From: Anoxynatronum buryatiense
GTDB taxonomy: Bacteria; Bacillota; Clostridia; Peptostreptococcales; Tindalliaceae
Assembly: GCF_900182905.1 (NCBI RefSeq)
Contig: NZ_FXUF01000004.1
Span: 62,001-126,000 of the forward strand
Reading direction: 5' to 3'
DNA length: 64,000 nt
Positions 1 through 8,237 of this stretch are shown here, in pieces. The translations under genes and the position numbers were made by a program. The notes under the pieces were generated by a model, which made no database searches, was not told where the DNA came from, and saw nothing but the letters and a program-made list of their open reading frames with translations. Numbering within the stretch: position 1 is the stretch's first letter; each line of letters begins with the position of its first letter.

Positions 1-4
1 TGTC

Positions 5-595
5 ATGATCACCAAAAAACCGGAAAAACTCACCGTCATAGTCAATCGGGAGCATCCCCTGCCGGAAGACTACGTGCCGGACAATCTGGTGACACCCAAC
101 GTGTCTGTCATGTATTCCGGCGAAGCCAGCCTGCTGAGAAAAGAGGCGGCGGATGCCCTGGAAGAAATGGTGGCAGCCGCCCTTGAAGCAACAGGGGAGC
201 AGCTGGTTCTCAGGTCAGGCTACCGGTCCTATGCCACCCAGCGATACCTCTTCAACACCAGAGCCAGAGAACGGGGAGAAGCTGTGGCCAACCGATCCAC
301 TGCCCGGCCTGGCGAGAGCGAACATCAAACAGGGTTGGCAGCAGACATCACTTCTCCCAGTGTGAGGCGGCAGTTGACCACCCGCTTTGGCGAAACACCT
401 GAGGGCAAATGGCTCCAGGAAAATGCCCACCACTACGGCTTCGTTCTCCGGTATCCGGCAGGCAAAGAGGAGATCACCGGGTATATCTATGAGCCCTGGC
501 ACTTCCGCTATGTGGGTCATGGCCTGGCCACCCGCCTCTATGAATCCGGTTTGACCATGGAAGAAGAGTTGGCAGAATTTCCATTCGACAGCTAA
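5..595 (+). CDS. D-alanyl-D-alanine carboxypeptidase, VanY/M15B family (possibly 5'-partial)
   Basis: This zinc peptidase is expected to trim the terminal D-Ala from peptidoglycan stem peptides outside the membrane. The M15B signature is complete: SGYRSY at residues 71-76, SEHQTGLAADI at 105-115 (His107 and Asp114 as metal ligands) and EPWHFRYV at 163-170 (catalytic Glu163, ligand His166). The visible protein has 196 residues and begins just before the usual 'NREHPLPEDYVP' segment, with no signal peptide. The frame is open to the left edge of the window, so the true start and export signal may lie outside. Substrate specificity (D-Ala-D-Ala or D-Ala-D-Lac precursors) cannot be read from sequence. 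No vanH, vanA or vanX gene is nearby, so ordinary wall remodelling is likelier than glycopeptide resistance. Confidence 0.85.
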   Translation: MITKKPEKLTVIVNREHPLPEDYVPDNLVTPNVSVMYSGEASLLRKEAADALEEMVAAALEATGEQLVLRSGYRSYATQRYLFNTRARERGEAVANRSTARPGESEHQTGLAADITSPSVRRQLTTRFGETPEGKWLQENAHHYGFVLRYPAGKEEITGYIYEPWHFRYVGHGLATRLYESGLTMEEELAEFPFDS

Positions 596-716
596 ATGAA
601 ACCTTTCAAAATCACTCAATGATGGCTAAAAAGCATGCCAATAATCCCGTGCACGAAAATCTCATCCCTGACACTTGCTAACAACAAAACTTCAACAACA
701 ACCACACTTCATCAAT

Positions 717-758
717 AAAGCCTGAAACCCGCTGCAAAATGGGATTCAGGCTTTGTTG
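717..758 (+). terminator. Intrinsic terminator downstream of the VanY-type gene
   Basis: A 13-nt arm starting AAGCCTGAAACCC (718-730) pairs with GGGATTCAGGCTT (741-753) around a 10-nt loop, followed by a short T-rich stretch. It is the only structure seen in the 338-base gap between the VanY-type gene and the ATPase gene, apart from the ATPase promoter at 852-879. Confidence 0.6.
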
Positions 759-851
759 ATGTGGCTGACAATGCAATAAATACAAGAATTTGGATTGGTG
801 GACATTCATCATAGAACCTTTTTGTACATAAGCCACATCTATAAGCGAAAC

Positions 852-879
852 TTGAAATTATTATAAAATGAAGTATAAT
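852..879 (+). promoter_or_regulatory. SigA-type promoter of the DUF234 ATPase
   Basis: TTGAAA (852-857) and TATAAT (874-879) are separated by 16 bp. A second TATAAT lies at 889-894 inside a short repeat of AAGTATAATAAA. An upstream ATG at 868 lies inside this promoter, which supports the downstream start at 934. Confidence 0.6.
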
Positions 880-933
880 AAAGCAAAGTATAATAAATTA
901 AGTGCCATCCATTGTCAAGGAGATGATAATCGA

Positions 934-2358
934 ATGAACTCTTTCGTGAATCGGGAAGCTGAATTGCAATCATTAGAAAAAGAATACGCAAGAAAAGAAG
1001 CATCTTTTTATGTGCTGTACGGCCGAAGAAGAGTCGGTAAAACAAGACTGATTCAAGAGTTTATACGAAATAAGCCAGCTATTTACTTGATGGCCAGTGA
1101 AGAGATGGAAAGGGAAAACATGCTGCGCTTCCGGGATAAGGTGGCAGATTTCACCGGTAACGAGTTACTGAAACAGGTGACAGAGCTGAACTGGGAGATG
1201 ATTTTTCAACAGCTGGTTAAAGGAAAACCGGAAGGGCGCCCAATCATTGTCATTGATGAGTTCCAATACCTGTCAAAAAGCAACAAGGGATTTCCCTCCT
1301 TGTTTCAGCGCATTTGGGATGAATGTCTCCAACACGAAGACCTGATGCTGATCCTATGCGGGTCACTCATCACCATGATAGAATCCCAGGTGCTTCATTA
1401 TTCCAGCCCACTCTATGGTCGCAGAACAGCTCAGTGGAAATTGAAGCCCATTGGTTTCAATCACTACCATTACTTTTTTCAACAACATCATCAGAGTCAT
1501 CTTCAGATGAAGGACATGGATTTGCTGGCCCAATATGCCGTCACCGGAGGAGTGCCTAAATACATTGAAATTTTTCAGGGAAAGGGCAGCTTGTGGTCAT
1601 TAATTCGCGAAAATATGGCAACCAGAGGAGCTTATTTGCTGGAAGAACCTATCTTTCTCCTGGAAAAAGAAGTAAGTGAAATTGGAAGCTATATGTCAAT
1701 CATGAAAACCATCGCCCACGGTCACCATAAACTGGGAGAGATTTCGGCGGCGCTGAATGTGAAACCTCAGGGCTTGAGTAAATATTTAAGCATTCTGGAA
1801 GACCTGGATTTGATTCGACGCCAGGTGCCGGTCACAGAAGAAAATCCGGCTAAAAGCAAAAAAGGCCTCTATGAGATCAACGATCACTTTATCAAGTTCT
1901 GGTTTTTATTCATTTATCCCTACCGGGAAGAAATTGAAGCCGGGCAAACTGACCAGGTGATGAAGCAAATCAAGGACAGATTTATCGAAAAGCACGCTGC
2001 GTTTGTCTATGAAGAAGTGTGTCGGCAACAACTTCTGGAACATAGTTATTCTACAAATCAGCCATTCAGAATCACCAAAATAGGCAAGTGGTGGAATCGT
2101 CAGGAAGAAATAGATATTGTCGGCCTAAATGAAGAGTCAGGAGATATCATTTTTGGTGAATGCAAATTTACGGAGAAGCCGGTGAGCATGAGAGTATACC
2201 AGGAGTTGCAGCAAAAAGCGGAAAGTGTTCAATGGCATAAGAATCAGCGTCAGGAGTACTTTGTACTTTTCAGTAAATCGGGCTTCACCAACCAAATGAA
2301 AGCTTTTGCGGCAGAGAAGAGAAATGTGATGCTTTGGGAGAGATTAACACTTTTATGA
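934..2358 (+). CDS. DUF234-type P-loop ATPase (archaeal-ATPase-like)
   Basis: The protein has 474 residues. It opens with the 'FVNREAEL' start typical of these ATPases, then a Walker A GRRRVGKT at residues 30-37 and a Walker B 'IIVIDEFQYL' around 105-114. A winged-helix middle region follows ('KPQGLSKYLSILEDLDLI'). The C-terminal half ends in a nuclease-like fold signature, 'EIDIVGLNEESGDIIFGECKF', where a D...E-x-K pattern resembles PD-(D/E)XK enzymes. AAGGAG at 917-922 and the promoter upstream select the ATG at 934 over the one at 868. Base composition is more AT-rich than its neighbours, which suggests transfer. The cellular role of the family is unsettled; defence and mobile-element roles have been proposed. 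The gene is monocistronic here. Confidence 0.85.
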   Translation: MNSFVNREAELQSLEKEYARKEASFYVLYGRRRVGKTRLIQEFIRNKPAIYLMASEEMERENMLRFRDKVADFTGNELLKQVTELNWEMIFQQLVKGKPEGRPIIVIDEFQYLSKSNKGFPSLFQRIWDECLQHEDLMLILCGSLITMIESQVLHYSSPLYGRRTAQWKLKPIGFNHYHYFFQQHHQSHLQMKDMDLLAQYAVTGGVPKYIEIFQGKGSLWSLIRENMATRGAYLLEEPIFLLEKEVSEIGSYMSIMKTIAHGHHKLGEISAALNVKPQGLSKYLSILEDLDLIRRQVPVTEENPAKSKKGLYEINDHFIKFWFLFIYPYREEIEAGQTDQVMKQIKDRFIEKHAAFVYEEVCRQQLLEHSYSTNQPFRITKIGKWWNRQEEIDIVGLNEESGDIIFGECKFTEKPVSMRVYQELQQKAESVQWHKNQRQEYFVLFSKSGFTNQMKAFAAEKRNVMLWERLTLL

Positions 2359-2429
2359 AACCGGGTGCTTGTCTGTTTGTGCATTGCATCTGTCAACAGA
2401 CCTCAATGTGTTCAAGATTGCCAGAATAC

Positions 2430-2435
2430 TATAAT
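2430..2435 (+). promoter_or_regulatory. Possible -10 element upstream of the solitary CRISPR-like repeat
   Basis: A perfect TATAAT lies about 70 bp before the repeat at 2505. The hexamer 17 bp upstream (TGTGTT, 2407-2412) is a weak -35, so the promoter is tentative. If used, it would yield a roughly 130-nt RNA covering the repeat and ending at the hairpin at 2538-2578. Confidence 0.25.
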
Positions 2436-2504
2436 TCTTTGCGAAAAGCTCATTGAAGTTAAGAATAGCAATTGATAAAACGGGTATATCAATGCTTTCC
2501 AAGT

Positions 2505-2533
2505 TTGTTCCCCGCACACGCGGGGGTGATCCC
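2505..2533 (+). CRISPR. Solitary type I-E-like CRISPR repeat (orphan unit)
   Basis: The 29-nt stretch carries the hallmark TTCCCCGC-ACAC-GCGGGG hairpin and the GGTGATCCC end seen in type I-E repeats of Gram-positive bacteria. Only one copy is present: the next bases form a terminator, not a spacer and second repeat, and no cas gene lies in the window. It may be a relic of an array end, an isolated integration product, or part of a crRNA-like regulatory RNA. The match to the I-E consensus is from memory of the family and was not searched. Confidence 0.5.
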
Positions 2534-2537
2534 AATG

Positions 2538-2578
2538 GACTGCCTCTCCATCGATATTAGTGAGAGGCAGTCTTTTAT
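2538..2578 (+). terminator. Intrinsic terminator after the CRISPR-like repeat
   Basis: GACTGCCTCTC (2538-2548) pairs perfectly with GAGAGGCAGTC (2562-2572) and is followed by TTTTATT. It lies 4 nt after the solitary repeat and 180 nt after the ATPase stop, so it could end either transcript. Confidence 0.75.
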
Positions 2579-2670
2579 TGGATTAAATCAGTCCAGCAAC
2601 TGAATAGCTGAAAAGGTGTTACCTTTGCTGGAGGAACAGATGTAATTGACTGGTGGACAATAGCTTTTTC

Positions 2671-2679
2671 TGGTAAAAT
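2671..2679 (+). promoter_or_regulatory. Possible extended -10 promoter of the diguanylate cyclase gene
   Basis: TGGTAAAAT (TAAAAT at 2674-2679 preceded by TG-N) is an extended -10 element 82 bp before the ATG at 2762. No good -35 hexamer stands at 16-18 bp. The rest of the 403-base gap from 2359 holds only the repeat and terminator described separately. Confidence 0.35.
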
Positions 2680-2761
2680 GAGAATAAAGACCTATCTGCA
2701 GTGATTTATCCGAAGAGAAAGTTAGCAGAAAAGCGGTTTAAAACGAGAGGGGAAAACCGGC

Positions 2762-4498
2762 ATGTCTTTATCCGGGCAACAGATTCAGCATATCATACAG
2801 GAAGCACCCATTGCCATTGCTCACCACCGGCTGCTGGTTGATGAGAACGGATTGCCCTGCGATTATGAATTTTTGTCGGTCAACCAGGCCTTCGAAAAAA
2901 TGATGAAACTGCCGTCAGGAAAAATCACGGGGCGCCGCATGAGCCAGCTGTTTCCGCAGATGGCCGGCAGTGCCTTTGACTGGATTGCCTTCGCCGGTGA
3001 GGTGGCGCTGAAGGGTGGCCGTCAGGTGACAGAGCAGCCCATGTTTTCCGATGAAGTCTGGCACCGGGTGGTGGCGGAGTCCGCCGGTGACGGGTGTTTC
3101 ACCTTCTACATATCTGAGATCACCATGGAAAAACGGTTGATTGCCATCTCTGAGAAGTTGATGACAATGCCTCAGGGAGAGTTGGATGCCCAATGGGTGG
3201 CAGATGAGGTCCGGTTTATTTCTGGGGCCAAGTATGCCACCTTTGATCTTTATCGACCAGATGGCCGCTCTTCGGTGACGATGGCTGTAAGTGGCACCCA
3301 TGGTCACGTGGAGAAGGCCTCCCGCATGTTGGGTTTCGACCTGGTGGGGAAGGTCTGGACCTATGAGGAGTCCATGATTGAACGAAGCCGGGGAGCCGTG
3401 GTGCGGGAAGGCCTGCGCATGAAGGATTTAATGGATAACAGCGTGCCTGCGGCTGTTATATATGTGATTGAAAAAACCTTTGGAATTGAAGAAATGGTGG
3501 CCGTCAGCATCGAAAAAGATGAGAAACTCATCGGCGATTTTATATTGATCATGGCAAAGGGTACCAAATTGCAAAATCATAATCTGGTGGAAATCTTTGC
3601 CCGTTTGGTGGGCATGTCTCTGGAACGGAAACGGATTGAACGGGTGCTGAAAGAAAGTGAGGAGAAGTTTCGCTCATTCTTCGCCACGGCACCGGGGGGG
3701 CTGACGATCCGATCTGTGGAAACGGGTGAACTGCTGGATGCCAACCCGGCGGCCCTGGCCATGAGCGGCTGTGATACCCTGGAAGAGATGAAAGGCATCA
3801 ATGAATGGGCGGGCCCTCCCTACACCATGGAAAGAGGCATTGAAATCTTTTGCCAGGCGGTGAAAGAAGGGGCGCAGCGTTTTGAATGGCTGGCCCGGCG
3901 CGCCGACGGCACCATCTACTGGCAGGATGTGCTCCTTACCATTGTGGAGATTGACGGTGTGAAACGGGCCCTGGCCAACTCTCTGGATATCACCCGTAAC
4001 AAAGAAATGCAAAGGGAGATTGAATACCTGAGTTATCACGACCAGCTGACGGGAATGTACAACCGGCGCTATTATGAAGAAACTTTGAATCGGCTGGAAA
4101 AAGAGGGAGGTCTCCCCTTGTCGGTGGTGATGCTGGATGTGAATGGGTTGAAAATGACCAATGATGTGTATGGGCACCAGACTGGTGACAAACTGTTGAG
4201 GCAGATGGCTCAGGTGCTGGAGCGGGTGTGTACCCAGGGGGAAATCTGTGCCCGCATTGGCGGTGATGAATTTGTCATTCTGCTGCCGGAAAAAGATGCA
4301 GCGGCTGCTATGGCCCTGGAAGAAAAAATCTTGCAGGCAATGGCAGCAGATAATGAATCTCCTATTCCACTGCTGGCGGCAGTGGGCTGCGCCACCAAAA
4401 CCCATGAACAGCAGGACGTGCTGGAGGTGCTGCATCAGGCTGAAAGGCGGATGTACCAGCGAAAAGAGGCTCAGCGGGAGTCCCTCACAGATGAATAA
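2762..4498 (+). CDS. PAS-PAS-GGDEF diguanylate cyclase
   Basis: The 578-residue protein is predicted to make cyclic di-GMP from two GTP. An N-terminal PAS-like region (about 1-130), a GAF-like middle part (about 135-290) and a second PAS (about 295-415) precede a GGDEF domain (about 425-575). The active-site motif GGDEF is intact at 500-504. The position five residues upstream that would hold the RxxD product-inhibition site reads TQGE, so feedback inhibition through the I-site is probably absent. No membrane segment or EAL domain is seen, so it is a soluble sensor cyclase. The start follows a purine-rich GAGAGGGGAA. The gene is flanked by a minus-strand operon and appears monocistronic. The ligand sensed by the PAS domains is unknown. 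An HD-GYP protein at 37025-37744 could be an opposing enzyme. Confidence 0.9.
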   Translation: MSLSGQQIQHIIQEAPIAIAHHRLLVDENGLPCDYEFLSVNQAFEKMMKLPSGKITGRRMSQLFPQMAGSAFDWIAFAGEVALKGGRQVTEQPMFSDEVWHRVVAESAGDGCFTFYISEITMEKRLIAISEKLMTMPQGELDAQWVADEVRFISGAKYATFDLYRPDGRSSVTMAVSGTHGHVEKASRMLGFDLVGKVWTYEESMIERSRGAVVREGLRMKDLMDNSVPAAVIYVIEKTFGIEEMVAVSIEKDEKLIGDFILIMAKGTKLQNHNLVEIFARLVGMSLERKRIERVLKESEEKFRSFFATAPGGLTIRSVETGELLDANPAALAMSGCDTLEEMKGINEWAGPPYTMERGIEIFCQAVKEGAQRFEWLARRADGTIYWQDVLLTIVEIDGVKRALANSLDITRNKEMQREIEYLSYHDQLTGMYNRRYYEETLNRLEKEGGLPLSVVMLDVNGLKMTNDVYGHQTGDKLLRQMAQVLERVCTQGEICARIGGDEFVILLPEKDAAAAMALEEKILQAMAADNESPIPLLAAVGCATKTHEQQDVLEVLHQAERRMYQRKEAQRESLTDE

Positions 4499-4610
4499 AG
4501 GTTCTCTGCCAGGCTGAAGGCAAAATTGTGACCACCAGCGACAGCATAACCAGCACAAAACCTCTTGAAAACATTCTATCCGCAGTTCTTTGCGCATGTG
4601 ATTTCCTAAA

Positions 4611-4675
4611 CCATAAAAAAGGGAAACGGCCCTGGAAACAGCCATCAATGAAAATGGCAGGCAGGGTCGTTTCCC
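4611..4675 (-). terminator. Terminator of the minus-strand cobalt/peptide-type ABC operon
   Basis: GGGAAACGGCCCTG (4621-4634) and CAGGGTCGTTTCCC (4662-4675) form a 14-bp stem with one G-U pair. On the minus strand the stem is followed by a run of six T (A-run at 4615-4620). It ends the transcript that contains the ABC transporter genes. Confidence 0.75.
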
Positions 4676-4699
4676 GTAAGGGAGGCAAAAGAAATAAAG

Positions 4700-5419
4700 C
4701 TATACCAGCGCCACCAAAGAGGCAGAGCCGGTGGATGACATGGACATCACTTCGTCACTCATCCAGCGCACCACTTCGTGATCGTGGGAAATAAACAAAT
4801 AGGCCAGTTGGCGTTGCACCTGAAGGTCTTTCAGCAGGTGCAATATTTGTGACTGCACCGATACATCCAGCATGGAGGTGGCTTCGTCGAGTATCAGTAC
4901 CCGGGGCTGGGGCAACAGTGCCCGGCACAGGGCCAGTCGCTGAAGCTCTCCGCCGCTGAGTTGATGAGGATAGCGGGACAAAAGGGCGGGACGCAGCTGC
5001 ATCTGCTCCAGCAGGGGTGCCAGGGAAGCCTCGGCCGTCAGCTGATTGAACGTGGCGGCTGGCGAGCCGTCCCCCAGCAGACGAAGGGCCTCCAGCAGGC
5101 TGTGCTTCATGGTGTATGCCGGGTTGAAGAAGGTGTGGGGGTGCTGGGACAAAAACTGGACCCGGCGGCGAAAAAACAGCAGGGATTTCCCGCTGAGGTG
5201 GGTGATCTCCCGACCATCAAACCAGAGACTTCCCTGATCAGGGGGAATCAGGCGCAGCAGTACCCGGGCCAGGGTGCTTTTCCCGCAGCCGCTGGGTCCA
5301 ACCAGCCCCAGGGTTTTTCCCGGTACCAGATGCAGGCTCACATCGGAAAAGACGGGGGTGACAGAAGAACGCCAGAGGCCGGTGGCATAGCCTTTGGAAA
5401 GGGCGCGGGCTTCAAGCAT
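4700..5419 (-). CDS. ABC transporter ATP-binding protein, NikE/OppF type
   Basis: This is the second nucleotide-binding subunit of a peptide/nickel-class ABC importer (239 residues). It shows Walker A GPSGCGKST, signature LSGGELQRL and Walker B 'VLILDEATSMLD'. The chosen ATG at 5419 overlaps the end of the upstream ATPase gene by 8 nt and follows AGGTG; longer reading to 5527 would run deep into that gene. It is the last gene of the operon before the terminator at 4611-4675. Substrate is inferred as cobalt (or nickel) because the operon sits behind a cobalamin riboswitch. Sequence alone would equally allow an oligopeptide transporter. Confidence 0.85.
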   Translation of the reverse strand: MLEARALSKGYATGLWRSSVTPVFSDVSLHLVPGKTLGLVGPSGCGKSTLARVLLRLIPPDQGSLWFDGREITHLSGKSLLFFRRRVQFLSQHPHTFFNPAYTMKHSLLEALRLLGDGSPAATFNQLTAEASLAPLLEQMQLRPALLSRYPHQLSGGELQRLALCRALLPQPRVLILDEATSMLDVSVQSQILHLLKDLQVQRQLAYLFISHDHEVVRWMSDEVMSMSSTGSASLVALV

Positions 5420-6446
5420 AAAGAAAACACCTGACTTTCTGCCGGGGGGCGTCTTTGGGACGACTCTCCGGTGGTTTTTGTGTCTGGCATCTGGCCATGG
5501 CTGCGGGGCAACGGGATGAAAAGGCACAGCCGGTGAAGCGGGTGCCCAAAGCCGGGGGTTTTCCTGCCATGGGTTGAAAACCCTTCTCCGGCAAAGATGC
5601 CAGCAGCCCCCGGGTGTAGGGGTGACAGGGGGTGGTCAGGGTATGAGGCCCGGTTTCCAACATTTCACCGGCGTACATCACCGACACCTGGTCACAGAGA
5701 GCGGCGGCCATGGGCAGATCGTGGGTGATGACAATCAGTCCCCGGCGAGATTGGGCTGTCACGGTTTTCAGCAGCTGCACCGTCTGTTCTTTGGAGATCT
5801 GGTCCAGGCCCTTGGTGGGTTCATCTGCCAGAATCCAGGCCGGGTCTGCCGCCACTCCCATGGCTGCCAGTACCCGTTGCTGCATGCCGCCGCTCAACTG
5901 AAAGGCGTAAGCTTGCATGAGTGATGCCGGTGAAGAGAACCCCAGTTGATTCAAGAGCCGGCAGAGCAGGGATTGTTTTTCGCTGCGGGGAAGGGCATGA
6001 TGCCAGAGGGCGTCCAGCAGTTGACGGCCCAGCGGGACCACGGGATTGAGGGAATCCTGGGGTGACTGGGGGATGAGCCCGATTGATCGTCCCCGCAACC
6101 TTCTGAAATCTCTTTCGCGGCATTGCAGAAGATTTTGTCCGCGATAGTGGATACGCCCGGTGACGGCGGCGTAAGGGGGAAGCAGTCCCAGGAGGGAAAG
6201 CCCCAAAACTGATTTCCCGCACCCGCTTTCACCCACAATACCGTGAATGGTACCGTGATGAAAAGTAAGGCTGGCTCCGTTGACGGCTCGCACCGGGCCG
6301 GTGGCCAGGTGAAAATCCACTGCCAGTGCATCAAGGGTGAGGTGGGGGGGATCAGTAGCAGCTTCACCATGAGCATCAGTAGCCGCTTCAGGTGTCATCA
6401 CAGGTTGAATCGGTTCTTTCGTATGAAAATGGGAACTTGCGGTCAT
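5412..6446 (-). CDS. ABC transporter ATP-binding protein, NikD/OppD type
   Basis: First nucleotide-binding subunit (344 residues) of the same importer. Walker A GESGCGKSV, signature LSGGMQQR and Walker B 'WILADEPTKGLD' are present. The C-terminal extension carries the Opp/Dpp cysteine-containing tail ('FTGCAFSSRCPAAMARC'), normal for this subfamily. The start at 6446 gives a four-base ATGA overlap with the permease upstream and is served by AGGAGG ten bases before. A GTG at 6455 is too close to that Shine-Dalgarno. The N-terminus has about 35 unusual polar residues before the ABC core. Confidence 0.87.
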   Translation of the reverse strand: MTASSHFHTKEPIQPVMTPEAATDAHGEAATDPPHLTLDALAVDFHLATGPVRAVNGASLTFHHGTIHGIVGESGCGKSVLGLSLLGLLPPYAAVTGRIHYRGQNLLQCRERDFRRLRGRSIGLIPQSPQDSLNPVVPLGRQLLDALWHHALPRSEKQSLLCRLLNQLGFSSPASLMQAYAFQLSGGMQQRVLAAMGVAADPAWILADEPTKGLDQISKEQTVQLLKTVTAQSRRGLIVITHDLPMAAALCDQVSVMYAGEMLETGPHTLTTPCHPYTRGLLASLPEKGFQPMAGKPPALGTRFTGCAFSSRCPAAMARCQTQKPPESRPKDAPRQKVRCFLYA

Positions 6447-7279
6447 TCTTTCCACACCTCCTGGCTGCGGCGGTCTGCCAGGTTTCGCAAGGCATCTCCC
6501 ATCAGGTTGATGCTCAACAGCAACACAAAAATGCAGACACCTGGCACGAGAATCAAATGGGGACTGCTGCGGTAATACATACGGGCATCACTGATCATCA
6601 CACTCCAGTCGGGTGCCGGCGGCTGAAGTCCCAAGCCCAGAAAGCTGAGAGCGGCGATGGCCTGCACGGTACGGCCCGCCCGGGTGGTGAAAAGCACCAC
6701 AGTGTTGCCCAGTAGATGGGGAAGGATATGGCGAAATAAAATGTGGGCATGACTTGCCCCCAGGCAGCGTATCCCTTCGATGAAAGGTTCTTCTTTAAGA
6801 TGCATGACCTCTGCCCGCACAATGCGGGTAAATCCCGCCCAGGAGGTGATCACCAGGCCCAATAGCAGGCTGTGAAACCCAGGGCCCATGATGCCGGCAA
6901 TGGCCACCATGAAACTGGTACCGGGGAGTCCCTGAAAAATATTGGTGAGGGTGGTGATAAGCTGGTCCGGCCATCCGTTGAAATAACCGGCAAGGGAGCC
7001 CAGCACCAAGCCAAGGAGCATGGAAAGGAAGGTGGCGGCCAGGGCCAGCATCAAAGAAAGACGGCCGCCGTAGAGGGTTCGGCTGAAAAGATCCCGGCCC
7101 AGGGTATCGGTGCCCAGCCAGTGGGTGGCGGATGGTCCTTGCAGTCGTGCAGCCATGTGAATCTGATTGGGATCATAAGGGGCCAGCAGGGGTGCCGCCA
7201 GGCTGGCCAGCGCAATCCCCCCCAGCAGCAGGAGGGGCAGCACCAGGTCAGCGGGGGGCAGAGACGGTTGTTTATCCAT
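6443..7279 (-). CDS. ABC transporter permease, NikC/DppC type
   Basis: Integral membrane subunit of 278 residues with the usual six predicted helices. It carries the DppC-family N-terminal 'LGTDTLGRDLFSRTLYGGRLSL' region and the EAA-loop sequence around 'EPFIEGIRCLGASHAHILFRHILPH'. The ATG at 7279 follows GGGAGG at 11 nt and overlaps the upstream permease by 8 nt. It pairs with the NikB-type permease to form the translocation pore. Confidence 0.87.
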   Translation of the reverse strand: MDKQPSLPPADLVLPLLLLGGIALASLAAPLLAPYDPNQIHMAARLQGPSATHWLGTDTLGRDLFSRTLYGGRLSLMLALAATFLSMLLGLVLGSLAGYFNGWPDQLITTLTNIFQGLPGTSFMVAIAGIMGPGFHSLLLGLVITSWAGFTRIVRAEVMHLKEEPFIEGIRCLGASHAHILFRHILPHLLGNTVVLFTTRAGRTVQAIAALSFLGLGLQPPAPDWSVMISDARMYYRSSPHLILVPGVCIFVLLLSINLMGDALRNLADRRSQEVWKE

Positions 7280-8234
7280 GGGATGAAGCACCTCCCAACC
7301 GTACCCGGGGATTCAGCATTACAGACAACAAATCAACCAGCAGCATCACCAGTACATAAAAAGTGCCGGTGATGAGGACATAGCCCTGCAAGGCGGGGTA
7401 ATCCCGGGTGAAAATGGCTTCGATGGCGTAGCTGCCAATGCCGGGCAGGGCAAAAATACTTTCAATAACCACAGAGCCTCCCAAAATACCTCCCAGGTAA
7501 TTGCCCAGCAGGGCCATCACCGGTGGCAGGGCGTTGGGGAGGGCATTGGTGGCCACAAGGCGAAACCGGTGGAGGCCTTTGGCTCTGGCGGCCAGCATGT
7601 AGGGCTTGCCCATCTCCTGCAGCAGGGAAGCCCGGGTGAGACGAATGGCAATGGCTGAGGTGGCGGCAGAGAGGGTCAGGGTGGGCATGACAAAGTGAGC
7701 CAGGGTTCCGGTGCCGCTGGTGGGGAGCAGTGACCGGTTTTCTGCCAGCACTAAAATCAGCAGCAGCGCCAGCCAAAAACCGGGAAAGGATAACAACAGA
7801 TTCACCATCAGATTGATGAGGCGGTCCGGCCATTCCCGGTGAAAGACTACGGCCAGGGTGCCAAAGAACAGGCCGCTGAAACAGGTGAGCATAAAAGCAC
7901 TCCCTGCCAGCTGCAGGGTGAGGGGAAGGCGGCGCAGCAGTTCGCCGGCTACGGGACGACCATTGGTGTATGAGGTGCCCAGGTCACCCCGCAGCAGATT
8001 TTGAAACCAGTGCCCGTACTGCACCACCAGGGGGCGGTCCAGGCCCAGTTCGCTGCGCACCTGAGCAATTTGCTCTGGCGTGGGGGTATAGAGACCGCTG
8101 CGGTTCAGGGCAATTTCTGCAGGGTCTCCCGGGGCCAGCACTCCCAGGGCAAAGGCGATGATGCTGATGCCCACCAAAACAGGCACAAGGGCCAGCAGTC
8201 GCCGCCATACATAAAGGCCCATGGTGTGTTTCAT
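7272..8234 (-). CDS. ABC transporter permease, NikB/DppB type
   Basis: Permease of 320 residues that opens with the family's 'YVWRRLLALVPVLVGISIIAFAL' membrane segment. It also has 'GDLGTSYTNGRPV' and the EAA-loop region 'PYMLAARAKGLHRFRLVATNALPNA'. It lies 3 nt downstream of the binding-protein gene, so translation is probably coupled. The start at 8234 has only a weak ribosome binding site; a second ATG at 8222 is possible. Confidence 0.87.
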   Translation of the reverse strand: MKHTMGLYVWRRLLALVPVLVGISIIAFALGVLAPGDPAEIALNRSGLYTPTPEQIAQVRSELGLDRPLVVQYGHWFQNLLRGDLGTSYTNGRPVAGELLRRLPLTLQLAGSAFMLTCFSGLFFGTLAVVFHREWPDRLINLMVNLLLSFPGFWLALLLILVLAENRSLLPTSGTGTLAHFVMPTLTLSAATSAIAIRLTRASLLQEMGKPYMLAARAKGLHRFRLVATNALPNALPPVMALLGNYLGGILGGSVVIESIFALPGIGSYAIEAIFTRDYPALQGYVLITGTFYVLVMLLVDLLSVMLNPRVRLGGASSHG

Positions 8235-8237
8235 GGC

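Noticed and set aside
5-595. Vancomycin-resistance function for the VanY-type gene
   Set aside because: No vanH, vanA, vanX or vanRS gene is visible; general wall carboxypeptidases share the same motifs.
2353-2535. 60-codon minus-strand frame covering the CRISPR-like unit
   Set aside because: Its first residues are just the translation of the repeat; no ribosome binding site, and the protein has no family resemblance.
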